From Ruegeria sp. ANG-S4 (GTDB taxonomy: Bacteria > Pseudomonadota > Alphaproteobacteria > Rhodobacterales > Rhodobacteraceae), in NCBI RefSeq assembly GCF_000814005.1, contig NZ_JWLK01000001.1, forward strand, positions 806,001 through 870,000: a DNA stretch of 64,000 nt. Reading direction: 5' to 3'. Both the position numbers and the translations under genes were made by a program. The notes under the pieces are model-generated. The model saw nothing but the letters and a program-made list of their open reading frames with translations. It searched no databases and was not told the DNA's origin. Below are positions 25,279 to 33,401 of the stretch, in pieces (the first letter of the stretch is position 1; each line of letters opens with the position of its first letter).

Positions 25279-25959
25279 ATGAATTGGATGCAGCAAATTG
25301 ACGGCTATTGCGAAAGGGTGTCCCCGGACTACTGGGCTGAACCCATAAACGCAGTGACAAACGCAGCGTTTCTTTTGGCGGCGTTCATCATGTGGCGGCA
25401 GATGCGCGGGCAAAAAGCGCCCCTGGCCCGGCTGCTGATTGTCTTGCTGGCGATAATTGGGGTCGGCAGCTATCTGTTTCACACTCACGCGCAGATTTGG
25501 GCCGCAATCGTGGACGTAACGCCCATTTTGCTGTTCGTACTGGTCTACATATTTGCCATCAACCGCGATGTCTGGGGCATGAATTTCTGGACTGCGTCGG
25601 GCGTGACGCTTTTGTTCTTCCCGTTTGCTGCTGCAACCATTCCGGTGTTTCAGCTTGTGCCCGGGTTGGGTGGATCCTCGGCCTACGCTCCGATTCCCCT
25701 GCTGATATTGATTTATGCCGTTTTGCTGCGGCGTCGCGTTCCTGACGTCGCGCAGGGTTTGGCCATCGGCGCGGCGATCCTGATTGTATCAATCACGTTC
25801 CGTGCGATAGACGAGCCGCTGTGCGCGCAAGTTCCAGCCGGGACGCACTTTATGTGGCATATCCTGAACGCCACGATGCTGGGCTGGATGATCGAAGTTT
25901 ATCGGCGCGCGTTGTTATTCAGTCCGGCAGCTTCCGCGCGACATAAAAGCCATAGCTAA
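25279..25959 (+). CDS. Ceramidase-family membrane hydrolase
   Basis: A 226-residue integral membrane protein with about seven spans and the alkaline-ceramidase (CREST-like) metal motifs: Ser64 and His68 in G-S-Y-L-F-H, Asp79 in V-D-V-T-P, and H-F-M-W-H (His190, His194). These are the Zn-binding and acid residues of ceramidase-type intramembrane amidases. Substrate is likely an N-acyl lipid, but whether this organism makes ceramides is not shown. No Shine-Dalgarno is visible; TTGGCA-N16-TATGTA places a promoter ending 8 bases before the ATG, so a leaderless message is possible. Its 3' end overlaps the convergent methyltransferase by 41 bases. Confidence 0.78.
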   Translation: MNWMQQIDGYCERVSPDYWAEPINAVTNAAFLLAAFIMWRQMRGQKAPLARLLIVLLAIIGVGSYLFHTHAQIWAAIVDVTPILLFVLVYIFAINRDVWGMNFWTASGVTLLFFPFAAATIPVFQLVPGLGGSSAYAPIPLLILIYAVLLRRRVPDVAQGLAIGAAILIVSITFRAIDEPLCAQVPAGTHFMWHILNATMLGWMIEVYRRALLFSPAASARHKSHS

Positions 25960-26674
25960 CATAAGCCACGTTCCGCTTGTACAGGTCCATTTCTGCCTGT
26001 TCGGCTTTGATCAGCGCCTTGGCTTCGCCCGAGTGATTGTTTTTCTCCAGAAACGCGTCGAACCGCCGTTGCATGGGATCGTAGTATTCGTCTCTCCAAC
26101 AATCAGGCGACAACGGGAAATAGCCCAAAGTTTCGTATCCATGCGCCTCAAGCTGGTCAATCTTGACCGAGGGCAGGGCGACCTCGGGGTATTCACGGTT
26201 CCAATGCTGCGTAAGCTCATCCGGCCTGTCTCGGGTCAGCCAAGTCAACTCGGACACGGCAAGAATTCCACCGGGTTTAAGATACTTTCGCCAGTTTTGA
26301 ATGCCCGTTTCAAAGCCGACATTATAGATCGCCCCTTCGGACCAAAGCACATCAAATGCGGCATCTTGAAACGGAAGCGCATCCATTGAGGCGGTCCGGG
26401 TCGTGATGCGTTGGCCAAGACCCAGCTGTTCAGCGCGCCTGTTCAATTCGGTCAGAAACTCGGGCAGCAGGTCAACCGCGGTAACATCCGCCTGAAGGTC
26501 GCCAGCCAGGATCAAGCTGGCCGCTCCTGTGCCGCATCCGATATCCGCGATTTGCAAGGGGTTCTTGTCATTCAGTCCCGCCAGTTCAATGGCGCGTCGC
26601 GTCGAAGATGCACTTCCCGGCCCTTGACGGTCGCCACGGATGTGCAAGTCTATTATCAGTTCAAGAGTGTCCAA
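25919..26674 (-). CDS. Class I SAM-dependent methyltransferase
   Basis: A 251-residue Rossmann methyltransferase. Motif I is I-A-D-I-G-C-G-T-G-A-A (about residues 41-51) and the following strand V-T-A-V-D-L-L-P; a motif A-F-D-V-L-W-S-E-G-A-I-Y-N comes next. The C-terminal part is specific but unassigned. The predicted start is TTG at 26674, with GGAG just upstream, giving M-D-T-L-E-L; no better ATG lies before motif I. It is convergent with, and overlaps, the ceramidase-family gene, and sits 33 bases downstream of the DUF4202 gene on the same strand. Confidence 0.8.
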   Translation of the reverse strand: MDTLELIIDLHIRGDRQGPGSASSTRRAIELAGLNDKNPLQIADIGCGTGAASLILAGDLQADVTAVDLLPEFLTELNRRAEQLGLGQRITTRTASMDALPFQDAAFDVLWSEGAIYNVGFETGIQNWRKYLKPGGILAVSELTWLTRDRPDELTQHWNREYPEVALPSVKIDQLEAHGYETLGYFPLSPDCWRDEYYDPMQRRFDAFLEKNNHSGEAKALIKAEQAEMDLYKRNVAYVSYGFYVARKLPD

Positions 26675-26707
26675 TGCTCCGCCCCCACGGCCTGCCCACC
26701 GTTTGCT

Positions 26708-27271
26708 TTAGGCCCGAAAAGCAGCCGCCAATGGATCGGGCAGACTGAACTCTTCCAATACCTTCTCACGGGCTTCCGAGGACATTTTCCTTGCTGTCTT
26801 CTCAACGATGCTCTGAATTTTCTCTTCCGAGTGTTTGGCCGCAAACGGTTGGAAATACCATTTCAGGAACACAAAACAGATTACATCTTCCAGTGCCTGA
26901 ACCTCGGCATCGCGTTTGATGCCCTGTTTGCGCAACATGCGCCCGATGGTTTCGACCGACTCGGGCGCGTAACCCGTATCTTTCATAAGGCCCATGACGA
27001 CATCAGCGTGGTGGACCCCTTGTGCCTTGCGCCATGCCAGATATCCGGCGCGACCTTCCGGGTATTCGGTTCGCTTCAGCTTCCAGCGCTCAACATGCTG
27101 CCCACGCGCGGCGATCTGCAACTCGTCCGAGGCATCCGGGAAAAGGCGCGTCAGTTCCTGGCTCATTCTCTGCCCGTAAAGCAGTGCCTCCGGGGTACCT
27201 TCTTCCTGATTGGGGTCATGGGAATTGGCTGCATCGATTGCGTCCAGAACCTTTTGCTTTTGTGCGCTCAT
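26708..27271 (-). CDS. DUF4202 protein
   Basis: A 187-residue cytoplasmic protein matching the DUF4202 family, which is sometimes found with glutamyl-tRNA metabolism genes but has no known activity. Conserved-looking features are A-A-R-G-Q-H-V-E-R-W, an H-H-A-D-V-V run and E-D-V-I-C-F-V-F, suggesting an HD-like helical fold with His and Asp residues. This last point is inference. Confidence 0.75.
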   Translation of the reverse strand: MSAQKQKVLDAIDAANSHDPNQEEGTPEALLYGQRMSQELTRLFPDASDELQIAARGQHVERWKLKRTEYPEGRAGYLAWRKAQGVHHADVVMGLMKDTGYAPESVETIGRMLRKQGIKRDAEVQALEDVICFVFLKWYFQPFAAKHSEEKIQSIVEKTARKMSSEAREKVLEEFSLPDPLAAAFRA

Positions 27272-27357
27272 TTACCGCTCCGCTGGCTTGTTGGGCTGTA
27301 GCTTTTGAACATAGCTTAGCGGCTTGGTCCAGGCAGCGCAGCAGGGAATTGCGCAAG

Positions 27358-27390
27358 TCCCGGGCAGGGTGTCAGCGACCCCGCCCGGGA
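27358..27390 (-). terminator. Strong hairpin downstream of the small exported protein gene
   Basis: On the minus-strand transcript TCCCGGGCGGGGT and ACCCTGCCCGGGA pair over 13 positions (one G-U) around a seven-base loop, 13 bases after the stop at 27403. There is no T run, so it may act as a pause/attenuator or stabilise the 3' end rather than be a classic terminator. Confidence 0.5.
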
Positions 27391-27402
27391 ACAAGGGGCA
27401 TG

Positions 27403-27561
27403 TCAATTGCCCGAGGGGGTCTTGTCTTTTGTCACTGTCTGGGTGGTCGGTGCAGGGAAGCTCAGGTCGCGGGTCAGGGTGTCCATGGTGGGGCCAAATG
27501 ATCCGGCCTGTGCCGAAAATGCTGCGAGGGAAAGAACCAGTGCGGTCATCAGCGATTTCAT
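27403..27561 (-). CDS. Small exported protein of unknown function
   Basis: A 52-residue protein that starts M-K-S-L-M-T-A-L-V-L-S-L-A-A-F and has a cleavage region A-Q-A-G, so only about 32 residues would remain after export, with no lipobox. GGAG lies eight bases before ATG 27561. I recognise no family. Upstream, two operator-like inverted repeats lie between about 40 and 90 bases from the start (separate entries), so its expression is probably regulated. A strong hairpin lies downstream. Confidence 0.6.
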   Translation of the reverse strand: MKSLMTALVLSLAAFSAQAGSFGPTMDTLTRDLSFPAPTTQTVTKDKTPSGN

Positions 27562-27599
27562 GGTTTTACTCCGGGGATGATTGACGTCGTCTTTATGAA

Positions 27600-27617
27600 A
27601 TGAACTGTTTAGTTCAT
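27600..27617. promoter_or_regulatory. Operator-like inverted repeat 1
   Basis: ATGAACT-GTTT-AGTTCAT, perfect 7-base arms. Centre near 27608.5. Resembles a TetR-family operator. A second copy lies 33 bases away, three helical turns. Confidence 0.55.
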
Positions 27618-27633
27618 ATTTCAAGAGGCAAAA

Positions 27634-27650
27634 TGAACTGATCAGTTTAT
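27634..27650. promoter_or_regulatory. Operator-like inverted repeat 2
   Basis: Contains the perfect 12-base palindrome AACTGATCAGTT (27636-27647) with the same outer A/T pattern as repeat 1. Together they flank the likely promoter of the 52-residue exported protein gene and lie about 150 bases from gatC on the other side. Confidence 0.55.
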
Positions 27651-27793
27651 TTTGTGAATTAGACACTCTCGCAGGACCCTAGGTCGGCACAGATATCGCT
27701 TGTTCGAAACCCTATGAATTTGGGTGCTCGGCGCACTTGCGACCGACGCGGCAGACAGGTAAACGCCCTGCTAAGCGTATATGAGGTTTCCCG

Positions 27794-28081
27794 ATGTCGA
27801 TTGACCAAAGCACCGCCGCAAAGGTGGCCAAACTGGCCCGGATCAAGGTCGAGGATGACGCGCTGCCCGCGCTGGCGTCCGAGTTCAACACCATTCTCGG
27901 CTTCATCGAGCAACTGAACGAGGTCGATGTAGACGGGGTGGAGCCGATGGTCTCGGTCGAGCCGATGCGTCTGAAGCGGCGTCAGGATGTGGTCACGGAT
28001 GGGAACCAGCAGGACAAGGTCCTGTCCAATGCCCCAGATGCGCGCGAAGGGTTCTTCGCTGTTCCCAAAGTTGTGGAGTGA
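27794..28081 (+). CDS. gatC: Asp-tRNA(Asn)/Glu-tRNA(Gln) amidotransferase subunit C
   Basis: A 95-residue protein of normal GatC length. It begins M-S-I-D-Q-S-T-A-A-K-V-A-K-L-A-R and has E-P-M-V-S-V near the middle and D-A-R-E-G-F-F-A-V-P-K-V-V at the end, as is typical of GatC. GatC stabilises the GatA-GatB pair that amidates Glu-tRNA(Gln) and Asp-tRNA(Asn). gatA follows three bases later; gatB is not in this window. Confidence 0.96.
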   Translation: MSIDQSTAAKVAKLARIKVEDDALPALASEFNTILGFIEQLNEVDVDGVEPMVSVEPMRLKRRQDVVTDGNQQDKVLSNAPDAREGFFAVPKVVE

Positions 28082-28084
28082 GTC

Positions 28085-29572
28085 ATGAGCGATCTGAACA
28101 AACTGGGCCTGGCCGAGGCCCGCGATGCGCTGCGAGCGGGTGATGTGACTTCGGTCGAGCTGACCGAATCCTGCCTCAAGGCCATTGATGAGGCCGACGC
28201 GCTGAACGCCTTTGTCCACAAAACGCCCGAGATTGCTCTGGACCGCGCCAAGGCGGCGGATGAACGCATCAAGGCGGGCGACGCACCGTCCATGTGTGGC
28301 CTGCCCATAGGCATCAAAGACCTGTTTTGCACCAAAGGCGTGCCTTCGCAGGCCGCGTCGAAGATTCTGGAAGGCTTCAAGCCCGAGTATGAATCCACCG
28401 TATCGCAGCAACTGGCCGATGCGGGTGCCGTGATGCTGGGCAAGCTGAACATGGATGAGTTCGCAATGGGATCGTCCAACGAGACCTCGACCTATGGCAA
28501 CGCGGTCAGCCCATGGCGGCGTGGAAACGATGGCGCGCAACTAACACCGGGTGGGTCGTCCGGCGGATCGGCCTCTGCTGTGGCTGCTGATCTCTGTCTG
28601 GCCGCAACCGGCACCGATACGGGCGGATCGATCCGTCAACCTGCCGCCTTTGTCGGTATCACCGGCATCAAACCCACTTATGGCCGCTGCTCGCGCTGGG
28701 GCATCGTTGCTTTTGCCTCCTCTCTGGATCAGGCCGGGCCGATGACCAAGAACGTGCGCGATGCGGCGATCATGCTGGAAACCATGTGCGGCCACGATCC
28801 CAAGGATTCCACCAGCGCGGAACTGGCGGTGCCCAACTTTGAGGCGATGCTGACCGGCGACATCAAAGGCAAGAAGATCGGAATCCCCAAGGAATACCGC
28901 ATGGACGGAATGCCTGCCGAGATCGAAAAGCTCTGGGCCGACGGGGCCGAGATGCTGAAAGACGCAGGCGCCGAGATGGTCGATATCTCGCTGCCGCACA
29001 CAAAATACGCGCTGCCTGCGTATTATGTGATTGCCCCGGCCGAGGCATCGTCAAACCTCGCCCGCTATGACGGCGTTCGCTATGGTCGTCGGGCACAGCT
29101 CTCGCAGGGTGATGGCATCACAGAGATGTATGAGAAAACCCGCGCCGAAGGTTTTGGTCACGAGGTTCAGCGCAGGGTCATGATTGGCACTTATGTGCTG
29201 TCTGCGGGCTTCTACGACGCCTATTACAATCGTGCGCGCCGCGTTCGGACGCTGATCAAAAAAGACTTTGAGGACGTGTTCGCCGAAGGTATCGACGCCA
29301 TCCTGACCCCGGCGACCCCGTCAGCCTCTTTCGGTCTGGGAGAGATGACCGAGGCTGACCCCGTTCAAATGTATTTGAACGACGTCTTCACTGTGACGGT
29401 CAACCTTGCTGGCTTGCCGGGTATTTCGGTTCCCGCTGGTCTCGATCAACAAGGCCTACCCTTGGGATTGCAGTTGATCGGGCGTCCCTGGGACGAGGGC
29501 GATCTGCTCAACACCGCCTATGCGCTCGAGAGCGCAGCCGGGTTTGTGGCAAAGCCCGGGAAATGGTGGTAA
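28085..29572 (+). CDS. gatA: Asp-tRNA(Asn)/Glu-tRNA(Gln) amidotransferase subunit A
   Basis: A 495-residue amidase that frees ammonia from glutamine for transamidation. The amidase signature is complete: Lys78 in P-I-G-I-K-D, Ser158 in G-G-S-S-G-G-S-A and Ser182 in G-G-S-I-R-Q-P, a Ser-cisSer-Lys triad. Downstream of gatC by three bases, so co-translated. gatB must be elsewhere. Confidence 0.97.
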   Translation: MSDLNKLGLAEARDALRAGDVTSVELTESCLKAIDEADALNAFVHKTPEIALDRAKAADERIKAGDAPSMCGLPIGIKDLFCTKGVPSQAASKILEGFKPEYESTVSQQLADAGAVMLGKLNMDEFAMGSSNETSTYGNAVSPWRRGNDGAQLTPGGSSGGSASAVAADLCLAATGTDTGGSIRQPAAFVGITGIKPTYGRCSRWGIVAFASSLDQAGPMTKNVRDAAIMLETMCGHDPKDSTSAELAVPNFEAMLTGDIKGKKIGIPKEYRMDGMPAEIEKLWADGAEMLKDAGAEMVDISLPHTKYALPAYYVIAPAEASSNLARYDGVRYGRRAQLSQGDGITEMYEKTRAEGFGHEVQRRVMIGTYVLSAGFYDAYYNRARRVRTLIKKDFEDVFAEGIDAILTPATPSASFGLGEMTEADPVQMYLNDVFTVTVNLAGLPGISVPAGLDQQGLPLGLQLIGRPWDEGDLLNTAYALESAAGFVAKPGKWW

Positions 29573-29613
29573 GCCTGCAGTTGATCAAGCAACGCAAGAC
29601 GACGGAGCTGCCA

Positions 29614-30306
29614 ATGCGCAAGATGCTTTTGATCCCCACCCTTGGTTTGATCACTGCCTGCGAGACGGTGGCACCTGTTCAGGGGACCGGTTTCAACACG
29701 CCGGAATATCAGGCGCAGCGCGAAGCGCAACTGGCGGGGCAGGGATACGCAGGTAATCCGCTGTTGCCCCCCGAAGATGTCTCACAACAGCCCCTGTCGG
29801 CGTTGGAGTCTGACGGCGATAGTGCTGCCGATATTGCGAACCAGACCGCGGCGGCCCTTGCCAGCACCTCGCCCCAAGGGGCCCAAGGCGCAGCCGCGCT
29901 CCCGGTCAGCAATACGGCCATCTCGGACGAACAGGATTTCTCGGCCGTCTCAAATCGACGCAGCATCGAATCCGATGCGGCACGTATCGAACAGAACCGG
30001 CAGACATACGAGGTTGTCGCCCCAACCGCCGTTCCCGAGCGGGGCCAGGACGGGCAGCCCAACATCGTTCAATACGCTCTCAGCACCTCGAACCCGGTTG
30101 GCACGCAAGTGTACAGCCGCGCTGGTCTGAACCTGCAGGCCAAGGCGCAGCGCAATTGCGCGCGGTATCCGTCCCCCGATCAGGCCCAGATCGAATTTCT
30201 GTCCAGTGGCGGCCCGCAACGGGACCGCAAAGGGCTTGATCCCGATGGCGATGGTTATGCCTGCGGGTGGGACCCAAGCCCGTTCCGCAGTGCCGTCAAC
30301 AACTGA
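29614..30306 (+). CDS. Lipoprotein with C-terminal excalibur-like domain
   Basis: A 230-residue lipoprotein. The start M-R-K-M-L-L has GGAG seven bases upstream and leads to a signal ending in I-T-A-C. The middle is Ala/Ser/Gln-rich and low complexity; the C-terminal 50 residues hold C-A-R-Y-P, A-Q-I-E-F and L-D-P-D-G-D-G-Y-A-C-G, an excalibur-type calcium-binding D-x-D-x-D-G loop with two cysteines. It should sit in the outer envelope. The next gene, a cell-wall amidase, begins inside its 3' end. Confidence 0.78.
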   Translation: MRKMLLIPTLGLITACETVAPVQGTGFNTPEYQAQREAQLAGQGYAGNPLLPPEDVSQQPLSALESDGDSAADIANQTAAALASTSPQGAQGAAALPVSNTAISDEQDFSAVSNRRSIESDAARIEQNRQTYEVVAPTAVPERGQDGQPNIVQYALSTSNPVGTQVYSRAGLNLQAKAQRNCARYPSPDQAQIEFLSSGGPQRDRKGLDPDGDGYACGWDPSPFRSAVNN

Positions 30307-30976
30307 TCTTCCGGCGCCAATCTGGCATCCTTCCCCAAACTTCGGGGCCCGCCGTGACGGTCAAAAGCCGTCGCTGATCGTCCTCCATTACACGGCAATG
30401 GACGACGCTCAATCCGCATTGCACAGGTTGTGCGATCCGGTGCACGAAGTCTCCGCCCACTATCTGATTGGCGCGCAGGGAACGCTCTGGCAAATGGTTC
30501 GCGAGGAAGATCGGGCCTGGCACGCCGGGGCCGGAAGCTGGCAGGGACAAGGCGATGTAAACTCCCGCTCGATCGGTGTCGAGTTGGACAATACAGGCGC
30601 ACACCCGTTCACCGAGCCACAAATGGCTGTCCTAGAGGCTTTGCTGACCAGTCTCATGTCACGCTGGGCGATCCCGCCCGACGGTGTAATCGGTCACTCC
30701 GATATGGCGCCTGGCCGAAAGTCGGATCCCGGGCCCCGATTTGATTGGCGCCGCCTCGAGCGCCTTGGATTGGCCCAAACCAGATCCAGCGCCAAGGGGC
30801 CGTCGGATGCACCGGTGCGTCTGTTTCGCGAATTGGCGCACAACGCCGGGTTTCCGTCTGATGTCGATGACGAAACACTGCTCGCCGCGGTTCGCCTGAG
30901 ATTCCGCCCCTGGGGCAGAGGGGCCTTGGCTCCAGAAGATTTTTCGCCGCTCTGCTATACCTCGGCGCAAACCTGA
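30290..30976 (+). CDS. N-acetylmuramoyl-L-alanine amidase, AmiD/Amidase_2 type
   Basis: A protein of about 228 residues that would cleave the bond between N-acetylmuramic acid and L-alanine in muropeptides. The Amidase_2 zinc residues appear in V-L-H-Y-T-A-M, A-W-H-A-G and, with the partner Lys/Asp, G-H-S-D-M-A-P-G-R-K-x-D-P-G. No signal peptide is seen, so it could be cytoplasmic and act in cell-wall recycling (AmpD-like role). No clear ATG with SD exists; GTG 30290 overlaps the lipoprotein gene by 17 bases and gives V-P-S-T-T-D-L. ATGs at 30245-30257 would read inside the lipoprotein gene, so the exact start is uncertain. Confidence 0.85.
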   Translation: MPSTTDLPAPIWHPSPNFGARRDGQKPSLIVLHYTAMDDAQSALHRLCDPVHEVSAHYLIGAQGTLWQMVREEDRAWHAGAGSWQGQGDVNSRSIGVELDNTGAHPFTEPQMAVLEALLTSLMSRWAIPPDGVIGHSDMAPGRKSDPGPRFDWRRLERLGLAQTRSSAKGPSDAPVRLFRELAHNAGFPSDVDDETLLAAVRLRFRPWGRGALAPEDFSPLCYTSAQT

Positions 30977-30981
30977 TCCGC

Positions 30982-31047
30982 GCTTCATCTGGCCAAAAAT
31001 ACCCCGGGGTTGAATTGGCCGCAGGCCAAGAAGGGGCTGGCCCCTTT
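30982..31047. repeat. Intergenic palindromic repeat element upstream of rnpB
   Basis: Contains GGCCAAAAATACCCCGGGGT, then hairpins TTGGCC-GCA-GGCCAA (31015-31029) and AGGGGC-TG-GCCCCT (31032-31045). A related start, TTCATCT followed by AAAATAC and CCCG, recurs between betC and betA. I recall this kind of sequence as common in intergenic regions of roseobacters, but the recurrence elsewhere cannot be counted here. Confidence 0.45.
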
Positions 31048-31063
31048 GACGCCCGATCCACCC

Positions 31064-31092
31064 TTGACGCGGCTGCATGCAAAGCCTACCCA
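31064..31092 (+). promoter_or_regulatory. Promoter of rnpB
   Basis: TTGACG (31064-31069), a 17-base spacer, then TACCCA (31087-31092). Transcription would start near 31099, where the P1 helix of the RNA begins. Confidence 0.55.
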
Positions 31093-31096
31093 GCGC

Positions 31097-31498
31097 CTGC
31101 GCGGAGGGACGGATGGCTGCTGGGGTGCAGACCTCAGAGGAAAGTCCGGACTCCACAAGGCAACGGTGCCGGGTAACGCCCGGGCGGGGTAACCCGACGG
31201 AAAGCGCCACAGAAATCAAACCGCCCTGGGCTTTGGTCCAAGGCAAGGGTGAAACGGTGGGGTAAGAGCCCACCGCGCTGCTGGCAACAGCGGCGGCACG
31301 GCAAGCCCCACCGGGAGCAATGCCAAATAGGGTCCCCGCGCGGGCTGGTCGGTGCAAACCGATACCGCCGCTAGGCACGTCTTGGCCAAGAGGGACCGGG
31401 TTGGCAGCTTGAGCCGCGCAGCAATGTGCGGCCCAGAGGAATGGTCATCAATGGGGGCAACCCCGGAACAAAATCCGGCTTATGTGCCCTCCGCGCGC
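31097..31498 (+). ncRNA. rnpB: RNase P RNA (type A)
   Basis: Catalytic RNA of RNase P, which matures tRNA 5' ends. P1 is closed by GCGCGGAGGG (31099-31108) and CCCTCCGCGC (31487-31496). The universal GAGGAAAGTCCGGACTCC core is at about 31136-31153, ACAGAAA at 31209, the G-G-T-A-A-G-A-G CR-III region near 31261, and the 3' P4 region with AACAAAATCCGGCTTAT near the end. About 400 bases, normal for alphaproteobacteria. The ends are set by P1 and are accurate to a few bases. Confidence 0.97.
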
Positions 31499-31507
31499 GT
31501 CGCCTGA

Positions 31508-31840
31508 TCAGCGACCCGGCGGTGCGTAAGCTCCAGCCAGTTTTGCCGCTTTTTTCGTAACGGCAGCAAAGTCTTTTGCCTTCCATGCGCGCACTGTCTG
31601 AACGTTTGAAACCGCACCTGACGCTGCAACAGCCATACCTACGGCCACCGCGTCGGTCCCGTCCGGAACTTCGCTTACGACAACCACGTCATTGTCTCCG
31701 GTGGTCATGTAAAAGCCCAGAAGTTTCCCGCCGACTTTCTTCAACAGTGCCCTGACGGGTGCCGTGCGATCCTTGGGCTTTTTCAGCATGCCCTTGACAC
31801 CTTCCTGAGAATAAGACGCGTAGGTAATAAAAATGGGCAT
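31508..31840 (-). CDS. GYD-domain protein
   Basis: A 110-residue cytoplasmic protein of the GYD family (starts M-P-I-F-I-T-Y-A-S-Y). Motif G-G-K-L-L-G-F-Y-M-T-T-G-D-N-D is typical. Small ferredoxin-like fold, function unknown. ATG 31840 has AGGAGG six bases upstream; the frame is open further but without a better start. It ends close to rnpB on the other strand. Confidence 0.85.
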   Translation of the reverse strand: MPIFITYASYSQEGVKGMLKKPKDRTAPVRALLKKVGGKLLGFYMTTGDNDVVVVSEVPDGTDAVAVGMAVAASGAVSNVQTVRAWKAKDFAAVTKKAAKLAGAYAPPGR

Positions 31841-31924
31841 GGATGCCTCCTGTTTTGCGGTTACAAACGGACCCGTAATTTGGCCGGTCCCTTGGCCTTC
31901 CGATGCGCCGCGGCGCACCGCATC

Positions 31925-32752
31925 TTATGATGTTGCAATCAGCCAGACGCCTGCGGTTATCAGTGCAACGCCGGTCGCGGGCACAAGCCACCGCGTCCAG
32001 GGCATGAGTTTTTCCAGCGCCACATAAATGGCGATACCAGCGATCCAATACAGGTTCATGATGCCGCCCACGAACAACAGGGCCATCAAGGCCCAGCAGC
32101 ACCCCAGACAGTAGAGCCCGTGCAAGGCACCGGTCCGAAATGCGCCATAGCCGCCCGGACGGTTATGGGCGGCCAAGAACCGGGCCGGATTCTGGCAGTG
32201 CCTCAAGCAAGCGGTCTTGAGACTTGTAAGCTGGTATGCGCCTGCAGCCACCAAAACAAATCCTGCGAAGGATCTGCCTCTGATCGTCATCATAGGACCA
32301 TCTGACAGCTCGATCTGCTCCAGCACCCACTGTGCAATGGTGGCGCCAAAGCTGAACAGGCCCCAAGCGATCAGATAACCGGCAAGAAAACAAAGGCTGA
32401 ACCGGGAGGCTTTTTCCCTCTGGGTCCCAGCCCGTTTTAGCGCGGTGAACAGCAAGACGGCCGGCGCCGCGCTGGGAGTCATCATGGCGATCATCATGAC
32501 CCACCACATCAGAAAGATCAGAACTGCATAGCTGAGGTCCCAAACCGGTGCCCCGCCCATCTGCATTGGCTCACCAATGGGGCCAGCCATGCGGGTCATA
32601 TCGACCGCGGTCATGTTCATTCCAATACCGGCGACGGTGTACCAGACCGAAACCAGAATGATCAGGAACAGACTGCCCAGCACAATACTGCGATCATGCC
32701 GCATCAACTGTTCGACCGGCCCTGTGCCGGGTGGGGTGGATTGCGTGGTCAT
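31925..32752 (-). CDS. DUF2182 integral membrane protein
   Basis: A 275-residue membrane protein with about seven spans. Conserved-looking features are M-W-W-V-M-M-I-A-M-M-T-P-S in an early span and the cysteine/histidine motif L-H-G-L-Y-C-L-G-C-C-W-A-L-M, plus L-R-H-C-Q-N-P. The Met- and Cys-rich spans suggest metal handling; DUF2182 proteins are often called metal-binding. Its gene follows the DUF1326 gene by 13 bases, the common pairing for these two families. Start ATG 32752 with AGAGG upstream. Confidence 0.85.
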   Translation of the reverse strand: MTTQSTPPGTGPVEQLMRHDRSIVLGSLFLIILVSVWYTVAGIGMNMTAVDMTRMAGPIGEPMQMGGAPVWDLSYAVLIFLMWWVMMIAMMTPSAAPAVLLFTALKRAGTQREKASRFSLCFLAGYLIAWGLFSFGATIAQWVLEQIELSDGPMMTIRGRSFAGFVLVAAGAYQLTSLKTACLRHCQNPARFLAAHNRPGGYGAFRTGALHGLYCLGCCWALMALLFVGGIMNLYWIAGIAIYVALEKLMPWTRWLVPATGVALITAGVWLIATS

Positions 32753-32765
32753 GACGGGCCTCTGG

Positions 32766-33401
32766 TCAGGCGCCCAAGACACCGTGGCCCGAGATGTTCA
32801 GATGCGCCATATGCGCGTGTGTCGCATCAAAAGTCAGACTGATTGCACCGCCACTGGTTTTGGCCGAACCCGAAGCGGCCTCAGCGTGGCGATATTCAAA
32901 CCCATTTGGCAATTGGATGGACGCCCGGTGCGGGGCACCTGAAACGATATGCGGAATAGGGCTGACCTGCATATCAAAGACGCCGGGGGCTTTGGCGTAT
33001 CCCGTGCGCTCATCCCTGTTCCATTCCAGCTCAATCGGAACGTAAAGCGTTTCGTATTTGGTCGGAGCCATGGCGCTGTAGACGTACCAAAATGTTGCCA
33101 TTTCGTCAGTGTCTTCACCCGTCATTATGGCGTTCAGCGCGTCGCGCTGGTCGGCGCTTGCCGTGGTGTCTATGACCAATTGCATTTGGCCATTGCCTTC
33201 ATGGATCGGCCCTGGCCAGTGGTACACTCCGGCGGCCCGCAAACCGCCGAGATCGGTATCGCCGTAATACCCACTTTTAATGTCGAAAACGACGACCGCC
33301 TCGCAGCTTCCGTGTGTGGGAAGAACGCTGAACTGGCACGGACAGCCAAAATCGCAGTTGCAGTTGGCAAGCTCCTCACCCTGAATTTCCCATTCTGTCA
33401 T
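32766..33401 (-). CDS. DUF1326 cysteine-motif protein
   Basis: A 211-residue protein with N-C-N-C-D-F-G-C-P-C near its N-terminus (Cys14, 16, 20 and 22), the DUF1326 signature and a likely metal (Cu or Zn) or cluster site. No signal peptide, so cytoplasmic. DUF1326 and DUF2182 genes are usually adjacent; here the DUF2182 gene follows by 13 bases, so a membrane protein and a soluble metal-site partner may work together. Actual ligand unknown. Confidence 0.88.
   Translation of the reverse strand: MTEWEIQGEELANCNCDFGCPCQFSVLPTHGSCEAVVVFDIKSGYYGDTDLGGLRAAGVYHWPGPIHEGNGQMQLVIDTTASADQRDALNAIMTGEDTDEMATFWYVYSAMAPTKYETLYVPIELEWNRDERTGYAKAPGVFDMQVSPIPHIVSGAPHRASIQLPNGFEYRHAEAASGSAKTSGGAISLTFDATHAHMAHLNISGHGVLGA

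Noticed and set aside
27659..28540. Long minus-strand open frame opposite gatC-gatA
   Set aside because: It is antisense to two certain genes, shows no family motif and reflects codon bias.
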